NCBI GenBank assembly: GCA_016882265.1
Contig: VGVB01000002.1
Location: 1-64,000 of the forward strand
Direction of reading: 5' to 3'
Source: Gammaproteobacteria bacterium
Lineage (GTDB): Bacteria; Pseudomonadota; Gammaproteobacteria; Steroidobacterales; Steroidobacteraceae
DNA length: 64,000 nucleotides
Shown: positions 53,114 to 61,086 of the stretch, piece by piece
Position numbering within the stretch: the stretch's first letter is position 1
Layout: every line of letters begins with the position of its first letter
Position numbers and translations under genes: made by a program
The notes under the pieces: generated by a model
Told to the model about the DNA's origin: nothing
Seen by the model: only the letters and a program-made list of their open reading frames with translations
Database searches by the model: none

Positions 53114-54754
53114 TCAAGCGCCGGCCGGCGGCTCCAGATAGCGTCCGGCCTGGCGGTCCCAGGTGCGCTCGTTGAAGGGCCGTTCCCGCAGCCGCACCTT
53201 CTGCACCCGCAGCGTCGCCTCGGTGCGCGGCAGTTCGGCGACGACTTCAACGTAGCGCGGCACCATGAAGCGCGGCATGCGCGTCGCCAGGTCATCGAGC
53301 AGCGCCGCCGGCGCGAGGTCCGCGCCGGGACGGACGATCACGCAGATCTTGATCTCGTCCTCACCGAACTCGGACGGCACGCCGATCGCGGCGGACTGCA
53401 GCACGGCCGGGTGCGCATTGACCAAGGCCTCGACCTCGAACGAGGACACGTTCTCGCCGCGCCGGCGCAGCGCGTCCTTCAACCGATCGACGAAGTACAG
53501 GTTGCCCTGCGCATCGCGGCGGAACACGTCGCCGGTATGGAACCAGCCATTGCGCCAGGCCGTCGCGGTCGCCTCCGGCCGGCCGAAGTAGCCGCAGTTC
53601 AGGCCCCACGGCAGCCGCGAGCGCAGCACCAGTTCCCCCGGTTCGCCGTCGGCCACGTCGTAATCGTTGGCGTCGACGATGCGCGCCTCGTAGGCCGGCA
53701 CGATACGGCCGCAGCTCCGGTAGTTGCCGGTGACGTCGGCCATGTAGGGCGCGCTGCCGATCGGCGCACCGGTCTCGGTCATGCCGAAATTGGTCTGCAC
53801 CTGCACGCCGAAGCGGGCCTTGAACTCCTCGATGCGCGGAATGATCGGGATCATCGCCACGCGCCGCAGCGGCCCGGCGGCGTCATCGGGCCGCGGCTCG
53901 CGCGCCAGCAGCCACTCGGCCATCGCCGGCACCATCGCGACGAAGGTGCAGCCGAAACGGCGAATATCGTCCCAGAATGCATCGGTGCGGAACGACTCGC
54001 GCAGCACGACCGAACCGCCGGCCTGAATCGTCGTCTGCGCCATCGACTTGCCGCCCGTGTGAAACATCGGAAACGGGTCGTAGGTGATGTCGTCGGGTCC
54101 GATGTGACAACCGGTCGTACCGTACGAATCGGCCCATAGCCCCCACGGGATCAGCACGCCCTTCGAGGGCCCGGTCGTGCCGGAAGTGTAGATCATCGTC
54201 GAGAGGTCATGGCGTGCCGGCGGCATCAGCTCGGTCGCCGGCATCACGCCCGCGAACAGCTCCGCGCCAGCCACGAGTCGGAACGGCAGCGCCGGCGCCG
54301 CCAGCGGATGGTCCGGAACGATGATCGCCCGGATGTCACGCAGTTCCGCGGCCACTGCCGCGATCGCCGGCAGAAAGCGCGCGGCGATCACCAGGTGACT
54401 GGCCGCCGCGTCGTTGATCACGTAGGCGAGCATGCGGCCGTGGAACTGCTGGTTGACCGGCGTCTCGATCGCGCGCAGCCAGGCGAGGCCGAGCCAGCAG
54501 GCCAGCGAGTCGATGGGATCCGGCAACATCACCACGACGCGGCTGCCGGCGACCACACCCTGCCGTCGCAGCGCTGCCGCCCAGGTCAGCACGCTGTCCT
54601 GAAAGGCCGCGCAACTCAGCCCGCGGCCGGCGACATCGCGCAGCAGGATCGCATCCGGCGTGCGCCGCGCGCGGTCGGCGACGATCGCCGGGAAAGTGTC
54701 CATCGGCGTGTACTGCGGGCGGCCGACACCGCCCCCGGCGCGCGCCTGCGTCAT
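53114..54754 (-). CDS. AMP-forming acyl-CoA ligase (CaiC/FadD-like)
   Basis: A 546-aa adenylate-forming ligase from ATG 54754. The P-loop is IYTSGTTGPSKGVLIPWG; FGMTETGAP and the Asp-containing GWFHTGDVFRRDAQGNLYFV follow, then the DRLKDALRRRGENVSSFEVE hinge. At the C-terminal position of the catalytic Lys the sequence is PRTEATLRVQKVRLRER, so the usual (T)GK is altered, though QK-type variants exist in this branch. It would activate the acid whose CoA ester the three crotonases process. Overlaps the preceding crotonase by 4 nt. Confidence 0.85.
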   Translation of the reverse strand: MTQARAGGGVGRPQYTPMDTFPAIVADRARRTPDAILLRDVAGRGLSCAAFQDSVLTWAAALRRQGVVAGSRVVVMLPDPIDSLACWLGLAWLRAIETPVNQQFHGRMLAYVINDAAASHLVIAARFLPAIAAVAAELRDIRAIIVPDHPLAAPALPFRLVAGAELFAGVMPATELMPPARHDLSTMIYTSGTTGPSKGVLIPWGLWADSYGTTGCHIGPDDITYDPFPMFHTGGKSMAQTTIQAGGSVVLRESFRTDAFWDDIRRFGCTFVAMVPAMAEWLLAREPRPDDAAGPLRRVAMIPIIPRIEEFKARFGVQVQTNFGMTETGAPIGSAPYMADVTGNYRSCGRIVPAYEARIVDANDYDVADGEPGELVLRSRLPWGLNCGYFGRPEATATAWRNGWFHTGDVFRRDAQGNLYFVDRLKDALRRRGENVSSFEVEALVNAHPAVLQSAAIGVPSEFGEDEIKICVIVRPGADLAPAALLDDLATRMPRFMVPRYVEVVAELPRTEATLRVQKVRLRERPFNERTWDRQAGRYLEPPAGA

Positions 54755-55512
54755 TCCGCGCCGGCCTCCGCCGCGGCGAGCGCGGCGCCAAGCGCAACGG
54801 CATCGTCCGGACCGGCGGTCTCGAGGTGGATCGCGGCCCGCTTCTCGGCGCGCAGTGCGCCCGCCGGGCGCGCGGCGATCCGCGCCGCCAGTTCCTGCGC
54901 CCGGATTTCGAGCCGGGCGTCGGGCACGACCTCGTTGACAAGGCAATGGCGGCGCGCCTCGCGCGCATCGAACAGCCAGCCGGTCTGCACCAGCCAGTGC
55001 ACGGCCGCCAGCGGGATCTGCCGGGTCAGGCGCGACACCAGCGCCTCGGCCGAGCCGAGCCCGGCATGGATGTCCGGGAAGCCGAAGCGCGCGTTGTCGG
55101 CGGCGATACGCAGGTCCGTGTGCAGCCCGAGCAGCACGAGGCCGAGGCCAAGGCAGTCACCGCGCACGGCGGCCACGACCGGTTTGACGGTGCGCTGCGC
55201 CAGCAACGTGCGCCAGGCGATCCACGGCGACAGCGGCTGCTGCGCGCCCGGATAGACGTAGTGACGGGCGACACCTTGGAGCGTCTGCAGATCATCGAGC
55301 AGCACCGCGCTCGCCGCGGCATCCCAGCCGACACTGAACGAGCCGTGGCCCGCACCGCGCAGGATCATGACGCGGATCGATGGGTCGGCGTCGCAGGCGC
55401 TGAGCGCCGCGTGCAGTTCGACACACAGCTCCGGCGTCAGGGCGTTGCCCGCATCCGCACCCGCAATCGCCAGCGTGGCGATGCCCCCGGCTGCTTCCCG
55501 CAGGATCGGCAT
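54751..55512 (-). CDS. Enoyl-CoA hydratase/isomerase (crotonase) family protein 1
   Basis: A 253-aa crotonase from ATG 55512. The fold is clear: RTVKPVVAAVRGDCLGLGLV, LLGLHTDLRIAADNARFGFP, WLFDAREARRHCLVNEVVPD. The first oxyanion strand reads GHGSFSVGWDAAAS instead of FCAGxD, and the position of the first catalytic Glu in FGxPE is Asp (FGFPDIHAG). These changes suggest chemistry other than simple hydration. It is the third gene of a four- or five-gene operon with 1-4 nt spacing. Confidence 0.82.
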   Translation of the reverse strand: MPILREAAGGIATLAIAGADAGNALTPELCVELHAALSACDADPSIRVMILRGAGHGSFSVGWDAAASAVLLDDLQTLQGVARHYVYPGAQQPLSPWIAWRTLLAQRTVKPVVAAVRGDCLGLGLVLLGLHTDLRIAADNARFGFPDIHAGLGSAEALVSRLTRQIPLAAVHWLVQTGWLFDAREARRHCLVNEVVPDARLEIRAQELAARIAARPAGALRAEKRAAIHLETAGPDDAVALGAALAAAEAGAE

Positions 55513-56294
55513 CAGCCCTCCACCGCACGCCGGCCCACGGCCGCGCGCGCCGCCGCGACCGTGTCCCGGTCGAAGGCGTTGAGCGCGGCGAGCATCGCGC
55601 CATAGTCCACGGCCTGGCGGTGCGTCGCAGTCTCGCCGCGCAGCATCGCCCACTTCTCCGCGCGCAGCGACAGCGGTGGCGCCGCGGCGATCCGTTCGGC
55701 GATCTCCTGCGCGCGGATCATGACCTGCTCGTCCGGCACCACCTCGTTCACATAGCCAAGCCGGTGCGCGGTGGCAGCGTCGAGGAACTCGCCGGTCGTG
55801 GACATCCACATCATCGCGGCGTACGGCAACTGGTACGGCAGCCGGCACATGACCGTCGCGCCGGCCAGCGCGCGCTTCATCTCGGTGAACCCGAACCTGG
55901 CGCTGGTGCCGGCGATGCGGATGTCGGTGTTCATGCCGAACAGGCACATACCGACGCCCAGGCACCAGCCGCGCACGGCCCCGATCACCGGTGTCAGCAG
56001 GCGCCGGTACGTCAGCACCGGCGGTCCGCGGTGATAGAACGGCCCGGAGTCGTAGTTCAGTCGATCCTCGTCCGCTTTGAACGACTCCAGCCCGACCTTG
56101 AGGTTGTAGCCGGCGCAGAAGTGCTTCTCGCCGGCGCCGCGCAGGATCACGACCCGGACGTCCGGGTTGGCGGCGAGCTCGACGTACTTCGCGTCGAGGT
56201 CGTACAGCAGCGGGTAGTCGAGCGGATTCAGCTCGTTGGCGCCGCCGAGCGACAGCGTGGCGATGTGCCGGTCGATCGTGAGTTCGATCGCCAT
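55512..56294 (-). CDS. Enoyl-CoA hydratase/isomerase (crotonase) family protein 2
   Basis: A 260-aa crotonase with the most canonical active site of the three: oxyanion strand EKHFCAGYNLKVG, RGWCLGVGMCLFGMNTDIRI and a Glu in ARFGFTEMKRALAGA. The tail GEFLDAATAHRLGYVNEVVP matches the usual ltGexldAxeAxxxGlVnxVv. It is probably a true hydratase. ATG 56294, 3 bp after the previous gene's stop; overlaps the next. Confidence 0.87.
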   Translation of the reverse strand: MAIELTIDRHIATLSLGGANELNPLDYPLLYDLDAKYVELAANPDVRVVILRGAGEKHFCAGYNLKVGLESFKADEDRLNYDSGPFYHRGPPVLTYRRLLTPVIGAVRGWCLGVGMCLFGMNTDIRIAGTSARFGFTEMKRALAGATVMCRLPYQLPYAAMMWMSTTGEFLDAATAHRLGYVNEVVPDEQVMIRAQEIAERIAAAPPLSLRAEKWAMLRGETATHRQAVDYGAMLAALNAFDRDTVAAARAAVGRRAVEG

Positions 56295-56297
56295 CGC

Positions 56298-57041
56298 TCA
56301 GTCCTCCCGGCCGAAACGCCAGAACTGCGGCTCGCGCTTCTCGACCCAGGAAGCCACGCCTTCGAGGCCGTCCGGGTGGCGGTGCGTCATGCAGTCGAAA
56401 GCCCAGCCGAAGTACACGGCATCCGCGGCGTTCAACTGTTCGCAGGCGAGGACCGCCGTCTTCTCCAGCCGGGTCGTGAACGGCGGCAGCCGGTCCACCT
56501 GTGCGGCGACGCCGAGCGCCCGGGCCAGCACCCCGGCATCGGCTACGACCTCGGTGATCAGGCCGATGCGCAGCGCCTCGGCGGCATCGATCGGCTCCCC
56601 GGCCAGCAGCATCGCCATCAGCGGTGCATACGGCATCTGCTGCAGCAGCCGCGAGCGCGCCAGCAGCGTACCGAGACCATCGTCGTCCGGAAAACCGAAG
56701 CGCGCGCCGGCGCCGGCGATCCGCACATCGCTGGCCTGGGCGACGACCACCAGCGCTTCGCCGAAACAATCGCCGGTGATCGCGGCGATGACCGGCTTCA
56801 CCGGCCGGGCGATCGGCGGGCGCGCGGCGGCGGGCCACCTCCTGGCGCCGGCGCCGACATACGCCTCGCTGGCGCCACACAGGACACAGACCGTGGCCGC
56901 CGGATCGTCATCGAACGCCGCGAGCTGCGCGTTCAGTTCGCCGCCGAGTCCCGCATCCGATCGGTCGCGCGAGCTGCCGCCCGCGATCGTGATCGTCGCA
57001 ACACCGCCATCCCGTTCGTAGTGCACCGTCACTCGCAGCAT
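56298..57041 (-). CDS. Enoyl-CoA hydratase/isomerase (crotonase) family protein 3, divergent
   Basis: A 247-aa crotonase and the first gene of the operon. PVKPVIAAITGDCFGEALVV and RIAGAGARFGFPDDDGLG mark the fold. The region between the oxyanion strand and KPVIAA is short (SEAYVGAGARRWPAAARPPI), lacking the usual FCAGGD and about 20-25 residues, and the FGxPE Glu is Asp. AGGAGG directly abuts ATG 57041, which is too close; GTG 57032 with a 9-nt spacing may be the real start. A lux-box-like palindrome lies 59 bp upstream of the ATG. Confidence 0.75.
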   Translation of the reverse strand: MLRVTVHYERDGGVATITIAGGSSRDRSDAGLGGELNAQLAAFDDDPAATVCVLCGASEAYVGAGARRWPAAARPPIARPVKPVIAAITGDCFGEALVVVAQASDVRIAGAGARFGFPDDDGLGTLLARSRLLQQMPYAPLMAMLLAGEPIDAAEALRIGLITEVVADAGVLARALGVAAQVDRLPPFTTRLEKTAVLACEQLNAADAVYFGWAFDCMTHRHPDGLEGVASWVEKREPQFWRFGRED

Positions 57042-57100
57042 CCTCCTGATCGCCAGTGGCGGCTCCGGGCCATTGAAGCAGCCCGCCGGAGACCGCAGCC

Positions 57101-57118
57101 ACTGGCAGTTCTGCCAGC
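57101..57118. promoter_or_regulatory. Lux-box-like palindrome upstream of the crotonase/CoA-ligase operon
   Basis: ACTGGCAG-TT-CTGCCAGC is an 18-bp palindrome with one mismatch, 59 bp upstream of the first crotonase. Its core CT-N12-AG matches the pattern of LuxR-family binding sites. Near-identical sites occur at 60986 and 61941, all within the locus of the LuxR regulator. Confidence 0.7.
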
Positions 57119-57188
57119 CCGTGACCGGCGCTTCAGACCGCGAGGATCACCCGCAGCACGCGCTCGAAGTTGCCACCGATGATCCCGC
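57111..57188. repeat. 78-bp duplication, left copy (copy of M19 gene 3' end)
   Basis: This copy matches 58445-58522 over 78 bp with three substitutions. Read on the minus strand it encodes GIIGGNFERVLRVILAV and a stop, the C-terminus of the M19-like protein, with no gene in front of it. Together the two copies flank the DUF4143 ATPase gene. Confidence 0.92.
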
Positions 57189-57254
57189 GCAGAATGGGCT
57201 CGAATAAAGTGTCAATCCAATATACAATCTATTCACATGTGGTGAGATGGGCTT

Positions 57255-58415
57255 GTGACTCCACGTATCCTGTTGAATAGGCTGATTATTACGGCTCGGT
57301 ACTACCCGGTCGTGCTACTGGACGGTCCGCGCCAATCGGGCAAGACGACGCTGACCAAGGCGGCCTTTCCCGACAAGGCCTACGCGACGCTGGAACCCCT
57401 GGACACCCGCGACTTTGCGCGCACGGACCCACGAGGTTTCCTTGCGCAATATCGCCATGGCGCGATCATCGATGAAGTCCAGCACGCGCCTGACCTGTTG
57501 AGCTATCTGCAGGAAGATGTGGATCGCGATCCCACTCCGGGACGATTCATCCTCACCGGTTCGCAGAATCTCGCGATCTCGGAGGCGGTCACTCAATCGC
57601 TGGCAGGACGGTCGGGAGTGCTGCATCTGTTGCCCTTCAGCCGCAAGGAACTCGCCGGCTTTGCGCATGCGCCGAAGGATCTGTTCGAGTTGCTGTGGAC
57701 CGGCTGCTACCCGCGCATTTACGACCGCGGCATTCCCGCGCAGCAGTGGCTCGCCGACTACGTGGCTACCTATGTCCAGCGCGATGTGCGGCAGATCCTC
57801 AACGTCGGCAATCTCAGCCGCTTCACCACGTTCCTGCGCCTGTGTGCAGCCCACACCGCGCAGGAACTGAGATTGTCCACGTTGGGTGCCGATGCCGGCA
57901 TTTCGCACAACACTGCCAACGCGTGGCTGTCGGTACTGGAATCGAGCTTCCTGTGCTACCGGTTGCCGGCGTGGCACCGCAACATCAGGAAGCAGATCGT
58001 GAAGGCGCCGAAGCTGCATTTTTTCGACACCGGCCTGGTCTGCTACCTGCTGGGAATCAAGGAGCCAGCACAATTGCGCCACCATCCGCTGCGCGGAGCG
58101 GTGTTCGAGACCTGGGTATTTTCGGAACTGTACAAGAGGAAGACTCACGGCGGTGAAGAGCCGCAGCTATTCCATTTCCGGGAGTCGCGCGGAATCGAGG
58201 TGGATTTCATCGAACCCCAGGCCGATCGAATACTGATGGTGGAGGCCAAGTCCGGCGAGACACTCGGCGGCGATTACTTTCAGGCCCTGCACGCGCTGGC
58301 CAGACTGCTGGTGGACCGGGGCGCCAGCGAGACGATCGAGAAGCAGCTCGTGTACGGTGGCAGCAACGCTTCCGTTCGCAGCGACGGGCAGGTTGTGCCC
58401 TGGCATGCGCTTTGA
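57255..58415 (+). CDS. AAA ATPase with DUF4143 domain
   Basis: A 386-aa ATP-binding protein. The Walker A motif is LDGPRQSGKTTLTKAAFP, the Walker B region AIIDEVQHAPDLLSYLQ, and sensor-like ILTGSQNLAI follows. The C-terminal DUF4143 half includes LHFFDTGLVCYLLGI and IEVDFIEPQADRILMVEAKS, a nuclease-like strand pattern. The GTG start follows an AT-rich leader with a TACAAT -10-like hexamer at 57223. The family is common, scattered and of unknown function. The gene is alone, opposes its neighbours, and is bounded by a direct duplication, so it was acquired. Confidence 0.9.
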   Translation: MTPRILLNRLIITARYYPVVLLDGPRQSGKTTLTKAAFPDKAYATLEPLDTRDFARTDPRGFLAQYRHGAIIDEVQHAPDLLSYLQEDVDRDPTPGRFILTGSQNLAISEAVTQSLAGRSGVLHLLPFSRKELAGFAHAPKDLFELLWTGCYPRIYDRGIPAQQWLADYVATYVQRDVRQILNVGNLSRFTTFLRLCAAHTAQELRLSTLGADAGISHNTANAWLSVLESSFLCYRLPAWHRNIRKQIVKAPKLHFFDTGLVCYLLGIKEPAQLRHHPLRGAVFETWVFSELYKRKTHGGEEPQLFHFRESRGIEVDFIEPQADRILMVEAKSGETLGGDYFQALHALARLLVDRGASETIEKQLVYGGSNASVRSDGQVVPWHAL

Positions 58416-58444
58416 GCGTCTCCTGAGTCGACGCAGTGGCGGCC

Positions 58445-58522
58445 CTGCCAGCCCGTGACCGGCGCTTCAGACCGCGAGGATCGCCCGCAGCACACGCTCG
58501 AAGTTGCCGCCGATGATCCCGC
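58445..58522. repeat. 78-bp duplication, right copy (functional M19 gene 3' end)
   Basis: The counterpart of 57111-57188. It contains the real stop of the M19-like gene (58467-58469) and, at its left end, only the right half (CTGCCAGC) of the lux-box-like palindrome. The insertion therefore lies between the two copies, at 57189-58444. Confidence 0.92.
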
Positions 58523-59540
58523 CCACCGCGGCCTGGTCGAATCCGCGCCGCAGCAACGCCGCGGCGATCGTTTCGAGGCGACGGAGGTGACACAGCTCCG
58601 GCAGGTCGAGCCGGCGCTGTTCGCCGGCATTGCGCAGGTAGCCCGGCAACGGCATCTGGTTCGCCGCCGGAATACTGTCGAAGCCCTCGAACGGCGTTTC
58701 CAGCCCGAGTCCGACGTGATCGGGGCCGGCCAGTTCGCAGACGTGCGCGATGTGATTGAGGTAGTCGTCGAGCGTCGCCGGCTCGGCCGGCGTGACCAGC
58801 ATGCGCAGCGGCAGCACGCCCATGACGCCGCCGGCGGCGGCCAGCGCCCGGATCACGGCGTCGCTCACGTTGCGGACGTTCGGGCACAGCGCCGCCGCAT
58901 TCGCATGCGACATCAGCACCGGTTGCGCCGACGCGGCGATCGCATCGAGCCGCGTGCGCTCGTTGCAGTGCGAGACATCGACGGCCATGCCGACGCGGTT
59001 CATGCGCTCGACGACCGACCGCCCGAACGCGGTCAGACCGCCGCCGGCGGGCTCGTCCACCGCAGTGCCGAGGCGATTCTGGCCGAACGTGACCAGGTTG
59101 CAGCTCCGCAGGCCGAGGCTGCAGAAGTAGTCCACGTCGTCGACGCTGCGGAACGGCTCGCCGTGATGGCTGCCGACCAGCACACCGATCGTACCGGTCG
59201 TGCGGATCCGATCGAAGTCGGCCGGCTCGTCGATGCGCAGCAGCGCGTCGCCGTGATCGGCGATGAACGAGTTCCACAGCGCCAGCAGCTTGAGCTGTCC
59301 GAGGTGCAGGTCCGGATGCAGAATCCCGAATGGGTGCAGAAAGGCCTTCATGCCCGCGGCGCGCCAGTCGGCGATCAGGCTGGCATCGAGTGGCTCATCG
59401 CCGAGTGGCAGCCGCGGCCGGCCGGGCCCGCCGATCCGGAACACATGTGCGCTGTCGAAGGTGAACGCGGCAGCGACGAGGCGCGCGGCGCGGCCGCCTG
59501 GGTCGTCGTCAGTCGCTGCGATCGCTGTTGCGCCGGACAT
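58467..59540 (-). CDS. M19 (renal dipeptidase)-family protein with altered metal site
   Basis: A 357-aa TIM-barrel protein from ATG 59540 (a TTG at 59552 would overlap the SDR stop). Family blocks are GMAVDVSHCNERTRLDAIAA, VLMSHANAAALCPNVRNVSD and the C-terminal GGIIGGNFERVLRAIL. The His ligands in DVSH and MSHAN are present. The N-terminal HxD (usually DGHND) reads FDSAHVF, and the late Asp motif (GxGSDFDG) reads GLGLETPFEG. It may thus be a non-canonical or lactonase-like member. It is the third gene of the SMP-30/SDR operon. Confidence 0.78.
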   Translation of the reverse strand: MSGATAIAATDDDPGGRAARLVAAAFTFDSAHVFRIGGPGRPRLPLGDEPLDASLIADWRAAGMKAFLHPFGILHPDLHLGQLKLLALWNSFIADHGDALLRIDEPADFDRIRTTGTIGVLVGSHHGEPFRSVDDVDYFCSLGLRSCNLVTFGQNRLGTAVDEPAGGGLTAFGRSVVERMNRVGMAVDVSHCNERTRLDAIAASAQPVLMSHANAAALCPNVRNVSDAVIRALAAAGGVMGVLPLRMLVTPAEPATLDDYLNHIAHVCELAGPDHVGLGLETPFEGFDSIPAANQMPLPGYLRNAGEQRRLDLPELCHLRRLETIAAALLRRGFDQAAVGGIIGGNFERVLRAILAV

Positions 59541-59548
59541 GCCTGTTC

Positions 59549-60064
59549 TCAATTCAGGCTGGAGTAGTACGGGACCCGGTTGGCGCCGTCCAGCCGCATC
59601 ACCGAACCGTTCAGGAAGCGATTCGTGCCGATGTGCCGCACCGTCTCCGCGAGCTCGTCCGGGGCGCCCATGCGCTTCGGGAGCGGAGTCATCCGGATCA
59701 CGTCGTCCAGCATCGCGGCCGGTACGCCCAGGATCATCGGTGTCGCAATCGGACCGGGACTGATCGTGTTGACGCGGATGCCGCGTTCGCCCTCCTCGAG
59801 CGCCGGCCGGGTCGCGAGGTCGGCGGCAACCCGCTGAACGACGTGCAGGATCCCGAGCAGATTCACGGCAATCGTGTTCCGGTGCTGCGCGAGCGGCGCG
59901 GCCGATGGGCCGATGAGCGGCTCGATCCGCCCGACGCCCGCGCCGCAGATGAGGATCCGCACTGGCCCGACCGCGGCAATGGCCTGATCGACGGCCGGCG
60001 CCGTTGCGCGGCCCATGCCGGAAGCGCCTCCGGTAACCAGCGCGCCCGTACCTTCGAGCCTCAC
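59549..60064 (-). pseudogene. Short-chain dehydrogenase missing its catalytic segment
   Basis: A 171-aa SDR, against about 255 aa for its apparent relatives (3-hydroxyacyl-CoA dehydrogenase type II). The start LEGTGALVTGGASGMGRATA is an intact NAD-binding loop. It then jumps to PAVDQAIAAVGPVRILICGA, and later runs from PALEEGERG directly to IRVNTISPGPIATPMI. The second jump removes the Ser-Tyr-Lys active site. Both deletions keep the frame. ATG 60064 overlaps the SMP-30 stop by 4 nt. It is unlikely to be catalytic. Confidence 0.75.
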
Positions 60065-60906
60065 GGCAGACCGGCCCCGGGCACGTCCACGCGCAGCACG
60101 TCGATGCGCCCGTATTGCCCCGTCAGCGCGACTTCCGGATGCGGCGCGCGACAGATATACAGCATGCGGCGGTCGTCGCCACCGAGCATCACCGCAAGCG
60201 GCATCGGTGACGGGACATTCAGGCGGTGGCTGATGCGGCCGCCTTCCAGCACGCGCACGACTTCGTTCTTCATCGGCGAGGCCACCCAGATCGCGCCCTC
60301 GGCGTCGAGGCAGATGCCGTCCGGGCCGAGACCCTCGACCGCCGCCCAGATTCGCTTCGCGCCGAGCGAACCGTCAGCGGCGACGTCGAAGGCCGTCAAC
60401 CGATTGCCGAGCGACTCGCCGACGATCAGCGTGCGACCATCGGGCGTGATGATGGTACCGTTCGGACAGGCGAGGTCCGCGTCCACGACCCGCGCGCGGC
60501 TATCCGGCTCCACCAGCACCAGCCTGGCCGGCTGGAAGGGCGCCCCGCCGTGCACGTCGAATCCGACTTCGCCGACGTAGGCCCGGCCGGCCTCATCGAC
60601 GACCATGTCGTTGCAGATGAACGTCGTCAGGCCGGTCAGATCCGCCGCCTCAACCAGCCCGTTCGGGTCCAGGCGCAGCAGTCGGCGGTCCTGCATCGAG
60701 ACGGCGAGCAGGCGACCATCCGGCAGCCAGCCGAGACCCGACAGCCATCCCGGAGCTCCGACGATCGTTTCGAGCCGGCCCTGTGCATCCACGGTCATGA
60801 CCCGCCCGGCCAGCATGTCCGAGAACCACAGCCGGCCCTGATGCCAGCGCGGGCTTTCCGGAAAGACCAGGCCCTCCACCAGCAATTGCAGCTCATCGGT
60901 CGCCAT
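60061..60906 (-). CDS. SMP-30/gluconolactonase-like protein
   Basis: A 281-aa six-bladed beta-propeller from ATG 60906. The divalent-metal Glu is in LVEGLVFPESPRWHQGRLWF; the other ligands lie in TTFICNDMVVDEAGRAYVGE (Asn/Asp) and GPDGICLDAEGAIWVASP (Asp). Such enzymes hydrolyse lactones. It heads the operon SMP-30 - SDR - M19 with 4-nt overlap, 79 bp downstream of a lux-box-like palindrome shared with the divergent luxR gene. Confidence 0.9.
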   Translation of the reverse strand: MATDELQLLVEGLVFPESPRWHQGRLWFSDMLAGRVMTVDAQGRLETIVGAPGWLSGLGWLPDGRLLAVSMQDRRLLRLDPNGLVEAADLTGLTTFICNDMVVDEAGRAYVGEVGFDVHGGAPFQPARLVLVEPDSRARVVDADLACPNGTIITPDGRTLIVGESLGNRLTAFDVAADGSLGAKRIWAAVEGLGPDGICLDAEGAIWVASPMKNEVVRVLEGGRISHRLNVPSPMPLAVMLGGDDRRMLYICRAPHPEVALTGQYGRIDVLRVDVPGAGLP

Positions 60907-60985
60907 CAAGCCCCTCCAACGCCGCTGACTCCACCCGGCTGGCCGGCGGTTCGCTCTGTGTAACAGACCCCGCCATCGCGGCTCC

Positions 60986-61003
60986 ACTGACAGTCCTGCC
61001 AGT
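60986..61003. promoter_or_regulatory. Lux-box-like palindrome between SMP-30 operon and luxR
   Basis: ACTGACAG-TC-CTGCCAGT is an 18-bp palindrome with one mismatched pair. It lies 79 bp upstream of the SMP-30 start and 83 bp upstream of the LuxR start, so one site could serve both divergent genes, including autoregulation. Confidence 0.72.
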
Positions 61004-61086
61004 TGCCCACCAGCAACAGATCTCGCCTCGCATTGCGCGAGTCGGAGCCCGGCGCAATACTGTCGCCGGGGGTCTGGAACCGTACC

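Noticed and set aside
54751-56880. 709-aa ORF as a crotonase fusion
   Set aside because: The N-terminal part is the wrong frame across crotonases 2 and 3; the true gene starts at ATG 55512.
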